Shown: positions 58,227-64,000 of the stretch, piece by piece | Layout of the letters: every line of letters starts with the position of its first letter | Numbering within the stretch: the stretch's first letter is position 1 | Origin: JAMDEO01 sp963775295 | GTDB taxonomy: Bacteria; Actinomycetota; Thermoleophilia; RBG-16-64-13 | Assembly: GCA_963775295.1 (NCBI GenBank) | Contig: CAVZIK010000006.1 | Coordinates: 2,170,001-2,234,000 of the forward strand | Length of the DNA: 64,000 bases | Direction: 5' to 3' | Made by a program: the position numbers and the translations under genes | The notes under the pieces: model-generated | What the model was told of the DNA's origin: nothing | Databases searched by the model: none | The model's input: only the letters and a program-made list of their open reading frames with translations

Positions 58227-58844
58227 GTGGGGAGTGACCTGACCTGGGACAAACTGAACATCCGGGAAGTAGTTGAGAACTGGGTGGTATTCCGGGACTC
58301 GGCCGACTGGGAGAGCTTCGCCACTGTCTGGCACTCCGACGGCTACATGACGGCCACGTGGTTTCAGGGTTCGGCGGAGGAATTCATCGAGGTCAGCCGT
58401 CGGGGCTTCGACGCAGGGGTCAATATCGTGCATATGCTGGGCGGGTGGTCGTGTCGGGTAGAGGGTGCCAGGGCCATTTCGCAGGCCAAGATGACCATCC
58501 ATCAGCGTGCTGAGGTGGACGGGGTCCTTTGCGACGTGGTCTGCTGGGGTCGGTTCTACGACTTTTTCGAGAAGAGAGACGGTCGGTGGGCGATTGTCCG
58601 GCGTCAGCCGATCTACGAAAAGGACCGCCTTGACCCGGTGGGTCCGGGCGCTTCGCTCAAAGTTGACCAGAAACTGCTGGCGAGCTATCCCGAGGGCTAC
58701 CGCTACCTGGCCTATTTGCAGTCCAAGGCCGGATTTGCCGTGAAGCGAGACCTTCCCGGACTCCGTGGAGACCCCGTGCAGAAGCTCTATGCCGAGGGCG
58801 CGGCGTGGCTGGCTGGAGCAGCCACGCCCGGCGAACCGCTCTGA
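58227..58844 (+). CDS. SnoaL-like (NTF2 fold) protein, 205 aa
   Basis: Residues about 10-135 form a SnoaL/NTF2-like cone: LNIREVVENWVVFRDSADWE, WHSDGYMTATWFQGSAEEFI, VNIVHMLGGWSCRVEGARAI and VCWGRFYDFFEKRDGRWAIV. The extra C-terminal 65 residues (LKVDQKLLASYPEGYRYLAY) are helical. Members act as small-molecule isomerases, hydratases or binding proteins. The GTG start at 58227 follows GAAGGGAGA. It is 27 bp upstream of a selenocysteine DsbA-family gene and probably heads the operon. Confidence 0.85.
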   Translation: MGSDLTWDKLNIREVVENWVVFRDSADWESFATVWHSDGYMTATWFQGSAEEFIEVSRRGFDAGVNIVHMLGGWSCRVEGARAISQAKMTIHQRAEVDGVLCDVVCWGRFYDFFEKRDGRWAIVRRQPIYEKDRLDPVGPGASLKVDQKLLASYPEGYRYLAYLQSKAGFAVKRDLPGLRGDPVQKLYAEGAAWLAGAATPGEPL

Positions 58845-58871
58845 ACCACGCCGATCGGAGAGGCGCAAGGA

Positions 58872-59471
58872 ATGTCGTTCAAAGTACGCGCCTTCAGCGA
58901 CTACATATGACCCTTCTGCTACATCGGCACGGGTATTGTCGATAAGCTGAAGCAAGAGTTTCCCTTGGAAGACGTGTGGGTTAGCTACGAGATCCATCCG
59001 GACACACCGCCCGAAGGAATGCTGCTAGCCGATCTGTTCGGACCGGGTCTACGTCAGGGTCAGGAGAACTTGCGCCTACGTTGCGTCGAGCTGGACCTCG
59101 CCTTCGAGCCGCCGGTTCGTCTCTCCAACTCGCGGCTGGCTGTTGAAGCCGCCGAATTCGCGCGAGATGCGGGCAGGCATCCGGAGTTTCATCGAGCCGT
59201 TCTTGCGGCCTATTTCGCCGATTCGAAGGATATCGGCGATCCGGTCGTCCTGGAGAGACTGGGGGATGGGGTGGGTCTTGACGGCAGCGCCCTCCGGCAA
59301 GCGCTGACGTCAGCACAATTCGCCCCGAGACGTCGTGCCGTGGAGAATGAAGCCCGGTCCTTCGGCATTACCGGAGTTCCGACGTTCTTCTTCGAGTCGG
59401 GACCGAAGGTGGTGGGCGCGCAACCTCTGGAATATTTTCGCCGGGTGCTTGAGGGTTTGGCGCCGAGGTAG
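58872..59471 (+). CDS. DsbA-family (FrnE-like) selenoprotein, 199 aa with Sec13
   Basis: Read through TGA 58908-58910. The active site is DYI-U-PFCYIGTG: selenocysteine stands for the first Cys of the CPxC motif that family members have as CPWC or CPFC. The rest is the FrnE-like thioredoxin fold with its helical insert (LRCVELDLAFEPPVRLSNSR, then AVLAAYFADSKDIGDP) and the cis-Pro loop FGITGVPTFFFESG near residue 170. ATG 58872 follows GGCGCAAGG. With Sec as the attacking residue it should be a strong thiol oxidoreductase in the cytosol. A SECIS-like stem-loop starts 12 nt after the UGA. Confidence 0.88.
58923..58943 (+). promoter_or_regulatory. SECIS-like stem-loop of the DsbA-family gene
   Basis: ATCGGC and GTCGAT pair (6 bp, one G-U) around the loop ACGGGTATT, starting 12 nt after the UGA. 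Same spacing and stem length as in the lipoprotein msrA. Confidence 0.55.
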
Positions 59472-59577
59472 CTCTCGCATGGCAAAGAGTAAGAGCGGCT
59501 TTTGCAGGTGATTCGTCACCAGCCGCGCGCCTTTTTGGTATCATAAAGCCATACAAATTGAGCCGGGAGATGTTGGC

Positions 59578-60324
59578 ATGGGGTTCCGACAGGCATTCAG
59601 GAAACTCGCGGTTGGGACTGATGAATCCACAGGGAGTGAGAACGGGCAGACAGCTTCCCAACCTGCGCTTCCGCCCTTGGATTTAGCCGTTCCCAACAAC
59701 TTCCAGACGGCCACGTTCGCCTACGGCTGATTTTGGGGCACGGAGGCGCAGTTTGGCGGCCTCTACGGGGTCATCCGGACCAGGGTGGGCTACACAGGCG
59801 GGTCGACCAGGAACCCTACTTACCATAACCTAGGCGACCACACCGAGACGGTGCAGTTTGATTTCGACCCCGGCAAGGTGTCGTACGACGAGTTGGTGGC
59901 GAGATTCTTTGCGGTTCACGACGCCACTCGATCGTCGTCCAAACGGCAGTACATGTCGGCCATCTTTGTTCATGACGCGGAGCAGGAGCGGATAGCTCGG
60001 TCGGTCATGGCCGGACTGCAGGAGAAATCCGAGGGGGCCATCCGGACTCTCATCATCCCCCTGAGCGAGTTTTATCTGGCTGAGGACTATCACCAGAAGT
60101 ACGCACTTCAGGGCGACCGCCTTCTTTCCCGGGAGTTCAGGGCCATGTATCCGGATATCTGGGATCTTGTAGACTCGGCGGCGGCCACTCGGGTGAACGC
60201 CTACCTCTACGGCTGCGGAAGCGTAGACCAATTGCATGCCGACCTGGATAGTCTGGGGCTGTCAGAGACTGGTAAGGCTCATCTCCGGACGGGCTCACCG
60301 GTGGGCGCCTGCTCCATGAAATAG
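59578..60324 (+). CDS. msrA: Methionine sulfoxide reductase A, cytosolic selenoprotein, 248 aa with Sec51
   Basis: TGA at 59728-59730 lies in the catalytic motif YG-U-FWGTEAQFGG, where Cys is usual. Both sides are MsrA-like and in one frame: the upstream part ends FQTATFAYG; downstream, GYTGGSTRNPTYHNL, DHTETVQFDFD and LAEDYHQKYALQ are diagnostic. It has no signal peptide, unlike the paralogue at 38665, so it acts on cytosolic Met-S-sulfoxide. A Cys near the end (GACSMK) may resolve the selenenic acid intermediate. The ATG at 59578 follows GGGAGATG; TATCAT at 59539 may be a promoter -10. Followed after 13 bp by DUF1385. Confidence 0.9.
59742..59764 (+). promoter_or_regulatory. SECIS-like stem-loop of the cytosolic msrA
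   Basis: GGAGGC and GCCTCT pair (6 bp, one G-U) around the loop GCAGTTTGGCG, starting 11 nt after the UGA. The right arm differs in sequence from the other msrA but still pairs. Confidence 0.6.
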
Positions 60325-60337
60325 CGACGGATCCGGG

Positions 60338-61144
60338 TTGAGTGTCAACACCCCGATGCGCGTCGGAGGGATGGCCTTCGGCAACGGCGTGCTCATGCGC
60401 GGTCCTCACTTCTGGGCCTTGGCCCGAGCCGACGGGACTATGCTCGACGGGCGCATCCGGACTTTGCTCACCCGACATCGATGGCTCAGGTTGCCCATAG
60501 TGCGCTCGCTCGTTTCCCTGGCCGAAATGATGGGTCTGGCCATCTTTCTGCACAGCAGGAACGGGGTGCGCCGGGGCGTCATCCTGCTCGCGTGGCTGGG
60601 GCTCTACATCGCCTTCGACTTTGCCCTGGGCGTGGTTTTTGCCCTGATGATTCCGAACATTCTCTTAGGCAATGTCCTTCTCGGGCTTTGCGGTATTGCG
60701 TTCGGCCTGCTCGCGCTGCGCCAAGGACTTGGGAAGACGATCTGGGGCTACCACGGCGCCGAACACAAGGCGGTCAACGCGTATGAGCACGGCGCGGATC
60801 TATCGGACCTGGAGGCCGTGGCCGGGCACAACCGGGTGCACGATCGCTGCGGCACGAATCTCATGGTGATCGCGTTCCTACTTCTGATGCTGGGCTACTG
60901 GCCAATTGGTGGATTGGCGGGCGGGGAGTTGCTTGGTGGGGTCTACGGAGTTCTTGTCGTGGCTGTCGCGTTTGAGTTCTTCCGGCTGGTCTCCCGGAGG
61001 CCGGATTCCCGCTTGAGCCGAGTGGCGCTCGCCGGAGGCAGAGCACTTCAGCGTCATGTCACGACGAGAGAGCCTGATTTCCAACAACTCCACTCGGCCT
61101 GCACGGCTCTGACTCGGGTCATCGAACTCGAGCGGGGGGCCTAG
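60338..61144 (+). CDS. DUF1385 (YqhQ-like) membrane protein, 268 aa
   Basis: Family blocks: VGGMAFGNGVLMRGPHFWAL near the N-terminus and KTIWGYHGAEHKAVNAYEHG, with VAGHNRVHDRCGTNLMVIAF after it. The two His/Asp-rich loops suggest a metal site in the membrane. Three or four hydrophobic helices are visible. DUF1385 proteins are widespread in Gram-positive bacteria and have no settled function. GTG or TTG initiation at 60338, 13 bp after msrA, so part of the same operon. Confidence 0.88.
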   Translation: MSVNTPMRVGGMAFGNGVLMRGPHFWALARADGTMLDGRIRTLLTRHRWLRLPIVRSLVSLAEMMGLAIFLHSRNGVRRGVILLAWLGLYIAFDFALGVVFALMIPNILLGNVLLGLCGIAFGLLALRQGLGKTIWGYHGAEHKAVNAYEHGADLSDLEAVAGHNRVHDRCGTNLMVIAFLLLMLGYWPIGGLAGGELLGGVYGVLVVAVAFEFFRLVSRRPDSRLSRVALAGGRALQRHVTTREPDFQQLHSACTALTRVIELERGA

Positions 61145-61322
61145 ACCGACTGTCGCCTTCTTCGTTCTTCCTGGATCGGATGGGCATCTGGGCCGGTGGC
61201 GGGGCGATTGGTATGATGGACACCTGTCCAGCCTGTTCGTGCCTCGTCGGGGTCGATGAGCGGTTATTCACGCTTCGAGGGCGAAGAGCCCACAACACAA
61301 CAAGGGAGAGTCGGGAGAGAAG

Positions 61323-62918
61323 ATGAAGGTCCTTGTGAAGGAGAAGATCGCGCAGGCGGGCATTGATTTGCTCAAGGAGCATTTCGACGTCGAGGTCAAC
61401 ACCGACATGACCGACGAGGAACTCACGCGGCATATCGACGACTACGACGCCATCGTCGTCCGGTCGGCCAGCAGGATCACCGCCGAGGTCCTTGAGAACG
61501 CGAAGCGGGTCAAGATGATCGGCCGCGCCGGCGTGGGAGTGGACAACATCGATGTCAAGGCCGCCACCAAAAAGGGCATCGTGGTCGCGAACGCTCCCGG
61601 GTCCAACAGCCTTTCTGTGGCCGAGCATGCCATCGGGTTGCTTCTGGCTCAGGTTCGCCAGATTCCCAACGCAAACGCCTCCATGCACGCCGGCAAATGG
61701 GAGAAGTCCAAGTTTAAGGGTGTGGAGATCACCGACAAGGTCTTGGGCATCATGGGCCTCGGCAAGATAGGGGTGCTGGTCGCTCAGCGGGCAAAAGGGC
61801 TCATGATGAACGTCATAGCCTACGATCCTTACGTGTCGGTGGACCGTTTTCGCGAGATGGGCATCGACAGGGCGGAGACTCCCGAGGATCTCTATTTGGC
61901 TTCCGACTTCATCAGCGTGCATCTGCCCAAGACTCCCGAGACCATGGGGCTCATCGGTGACGCCGCCTTCGAAAAGATGAAGAAAGGCGTGCGGATCATC
62001 AATAGTGCGCGGGGCGGCATCGTAGATGAGGGCGCTCTCACACGCGCCCTCGAAACCGGCAGAGTGGCATCAGCCGGACTGGACGTGTTCTCGTCGGAGC
62101 CCATCCCCGAGGACTTTCCGCTCACGAGGTTCGACAACGTGGTGATGACGCCACACCTGGGGGCCTCCACCACCGAGGGGCAGGACCGCGCTGGCATTAT
62201 CGTGTGCGAGCAGATCGTGGCAGGGCTCACCGGAGGTGTCGTGACCTATGCCGTTAATATCCCGTCGGTTTCCAAGGAAGCCATGGAGACCATCGGTCCG
62301 TTTCTCCCCTTGGCCCAGACTCTGGGCCAGCTCATGTCGGCGGTTGCCGAGGGCCCGCTCTCCAAGGTCACCGTGCATTACGAGGGCGTGCTTGCGGACC
62401 ACGACACCAGGCTCCTGACGCTTGCGGTCACGAAGGGTCTGGTGGAGAACGGCTCCGATGAGGCGGTGAACTTCGTGAACGCGCCCAGCATCGCGGCTGA
62501 TAGAGGACTGCAGTTGTCGGAAGCGAAGGACCGTCGCTCCCCGGACTACACGAACCTCATCACGCTGGAGAGCACGGATAAGCAGGGCGTGCTCACCGCG
62601 GGCGGTACGGTTTTCGGTCCGAAGAACCGGCTCCGGCTGGTCAAGGTATACCGGCACGCGATCGATATCGAACCTTCTCAGCACATGGTTTTCCTGCGCT
62701 ACGAGGACGTTCCCGGGATGATCGGTAGGATCGGCACAATTATAGGCGCCAGTGGCGTCAACATCGCTTTCATGAATGTCGGCCGGAAGAAGGTGGAGGG
62801 CAAGGCCATTATGGGCCTCGCTCTGGACGATCGCTTGTCACCGTCGGTGCTCGATGAGATCCGCGCCGTTCCAGGGGTCGACAGCGTGCGCGCCGTCGAA
62901 CTCACACCCGTTGTCTAG
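61323..62918 (+). CDS. serA: D-3-phosphoglycerate dehydrogenase, 531 aa
   Basis: First step of serine synthesis. NAD-binding GIMGLGKIGVLVAQRAKGL near residue 145. The catalytic Arg is in NSARGGIVDEGALTRALETG, Glu in the region SSEPIPEDFPL, and His in VVMTPHLGASTTEGQ. After the catalytic unit come the intervening domain and a C-terminal ACT domain (HMVFLRYEDVPGMIGRIGTI). This long (about 530 aa) form is usual in actinobacteria and Gram-positives and is feedback-controlled by serine. ATG 61323 follows GGGAGAG; TATGAT at 61212 is a possible -10. serC follows after 68 bp. Confidence 0.95.
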   Translation: MKVLVKEKIAQAGIDLLKEHFDVEVNTDMTDEELTRHIDDYDAIVVRSASRITAEVLENAKRVKMIGRAGVGVDNIDVKAATKKGIVVANAPGSNSLSVAEHAIGLLLAQVRQIPNANASMHAGKWEKSKFKGVEITDKVLGIMGLGKIGVLVAQRAKGLMMNVIAYDPYVSVDRFREMGIDRAETPEDLYLASDFISVHLPKTPETMGLIGDAAFEKMKKGVRIINSARGGIVDEGALTRALETGRVASAGLDVFSSEPIPEDFPLTRFDNVVMTPHLGASTTEGQDRAGIIVCEQIVAGLTGGVVTYAVNIPSVSKEAMETIGPFLPLAQTLGQLMSAVAEGPLSKVTVHYEGVLADHDTRLLTLAVTKGLVENGSDEAVNFVNAPSIAADRGLQLSEAKDRRSPDYTNLITLESTDKQGVLTAGGTVFGPKNRLRLVKVYRHAIDIEPSQHMVFLRYEDVPGMIGRIGTIIGASGVNIAFMNVGRKKVEGKAIMGLALDDRLSPSVLDEIRAVPGVDSVRAVELTPVV

Positions 62919-62986
62919 CCGGGACCATCGAGAACAACGGCGCTGGCGGCGGCCATGGGCCGAAGACGAAAAGGAGACTCATACTT

Positions 62987-64000
62987 ATGAAACCCGCAGA
63001 TCGACCGCAGAACCCCTGCTTCTCCTCCGGTCCCTGTGCCAAGCGGCCGGGTTGGAGTGTGGGGGCTCTCGATAGGGCGCTGGTGGGCCGTTCACACCGG
63101 TCCAAAGAAGGTCGGGCCCGCATCAAGGAGGTCTCAGACAGGTCGCGGCAACTGTTAGGCGTGCCCGACGATTACCGCATAGGTCTGGTGCCGGCCTCCG
63201 ACACCGGTGCGGTCGAGATGAGCCTGTGGTCGCTCCTAGGCCCCCGTGGTGTCGACATCCTCGCCTGGGAAAGCTTTGGGCAGGGCTGGGTCACCGATGT
63301 GGTTAAGCAGCTCAGACTCCCGGATGTGCGCGTTCTCGCTGCGGACTACGGTCAGCTTTCCGACCTTTCCCAGGTCGATTTCGGCCGGGATGTCATCTTC
63401 ACCTGGAACGGGACGACCTCAGGGGTCAGGGTGCCGAATGCCGAGTGGATCCCCGACGAGCACGAGGGCCTCGTCATCTGCGACGCGACATCTGCCGTCT
63501 TCGCGATGGATGTGCCTATCGCAAAGCTCGACGTCGTCACCTATTCGTGGCAGAAAGTTCTCGGCGGCGAGGGCCAGCACGGCATGCTGATTCTGAGCCC
63601 GCGTGCGGTGCAGCGTTTGGAGAGTTACGTGCCGTCATGGCCCATGCCCAAGATCTTCCGGATGACCAAGGGCGGCAAGCTGTCGGAGGCGATCTTCCAA
63701 GCCGACACCATCAACACTCCTTCCATGCTCTGCGTTGAAGACGCGTTGGACGGCCTCCGCTGGGCGGAAGGAATCGGCGGACTGCCGGAGCTTGTGCGCC
63801 GGAGCAAGGCCAATCTCGCCGCGGTGACCGAGTGGGTCGCACGGACTCCGTGGGTGGAATTCCTCGCCGAAGACCCGGCGATGCGGTCCAGTACATCGAT
63901 GTGCCTCAAGCTCGTGGAGCCTTGGTTCAAGGGACTATCGGTCGATGACCAGGCGAAGGTGCCCAAGAAGGTGGCCTCCATCTTGGAAGCGGAGGGGGTA
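62987..64000 (+). CDS. serC: Phosphoserine aminotransferase, 5' part (338 codons, runs off the window)
   Basis: Second step of serine synthesis. ATG 62987 follows AAGGAG. Sequence: NPCFSSGPCAKRPGWS, then GRSHRSKEG, GLVPASDTGAVEMSLWSLLG, FTWNGTTSGVRVPN, and the PLP lysine Lys190 in YSWQKVLGGEGQHGMLILSP. These match the SerC subgroup found in actinobacteria, archaea and alphaproteobacteria, which differs from the E. coli type. The frame is open to the last base, so the gene continues beyond 64000. Operon with serA. Complete otherwise, with no frameshift. Confidence 0.93.
   Translation, partial: MKPADRPQNPCFSSGPCAKRPGWSVGALDRALVGRSHRSKEGRARIKEVSDRSRQLLGVPDDYRIGLVPASDTGAVEMSLWSLLGPRGVDILAWESFGQGWVTDVVKQLRLPDVRVLAADYGQLSDLSQVDFGRDVIFTWNGTTSGVRVPNAEWIPDEHEGLVICDATSAVFAMDVPIAKLDVVTYSWQKVLGGEGQHGMLILSPRAVQRLESYVPSWPMPKIFRMTKGGKLSEAIFQADTINTPSMLCVEDALDGLRWAEGIGGLPELVRRSKANLAAVTEWVARTPWVEFLAEDPAMRSSTSMCLKLVEPWFKGLSVDDQAKVPKKVASILEAEGV

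Noticed and set aside
1..64000. CRISPR arrays, rRNA genes, tRNA genes and selenocysteine tRNA
   Set aside because: I saw no regularly spaced repeats and no complete cloverleaf; the Sec machinery must lie outside the window.

Overview
The window is high-GC, gene-dense bacterial DNA. It reads most like a deep-branching, anaerobic or facultative member of the Actinomycetota (for example a Coriobacteriia- or OPB41-like lineage). The pointers are a UPF0182 membrane protein, a 4-fold beta flower protein, the SerC type seen in actinobacteria and archaea, leaderless promoters, many GTG/TTG starts, a surface protein that looks SLH-anchored, and molybdenum or tungsten enzymes beside UGA-decoded selenoproteins. 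The placement is inferred from gene content only; there is no rRNA gene in the window.

Layout. 0-16 kb: small stress and metabolite proteins (GYD, DUF4242, CDGSH, cupins, 4-OT tautomerase), an ABC-2 exporter with its TetR regulator, a cytochrome b subunit, a two-component system, a frameshifted Tat-exported molybdoenzyme and a decayed PD-(D/E)XK nuclease. 16-22 kb: an orphan transhydroxylase-like molybdopterin enzyme, a PDZ protein and an IS110-family transposase. 22-31 kb: universal stress protein, regulators and anti-sigma/STAS proteins, mixed with gene fragments (site-2 protease, FAD oxidoreductase) and membrane proteins. 31-38 kb: an amidase/SLH surface protein, NhaA and a four-PAS hybrid histidine kinase. 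38-49 kb: a selenoprotein MsrA lipoprotein, racemase, MFS exporter and aldehyde:ferredoxin oxidoreductase, then an ABC exporter plus radical SAM pair bracketed by two identical 289-bp repeats. Each repeat carries what looks like a complete small-RNA gene. 49-58 kb: UPF0182, metallopeptidases, GIY-YIG, an RRM protein, DUF4388 and MFS. 58-64 kb: an operon of SnoaL-like protein, a DsbA-family selenoprotein, a second MsrA selenoprotein and DUF1385, followed by serA-serC.

Most notable points. Three genes need selenocysteine at an in-frame UGA. Each UGA replaces a catalytic cysteine, and each is followed 11-12 nt later by a 6-bp stem-loop of similar size, matching the bacterial SECIS arrangement. 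The 289-bp perfect repeats hold a promoter (TTGACT, 17 nt, TAGAGT) and an intrinsic terminator. They define a transcript of about 155 nt of unknown family, and they could allow excision of the 3.57-kb cassette between them. Between 11.5 and 30 kb there is an unusual density of broken genes.
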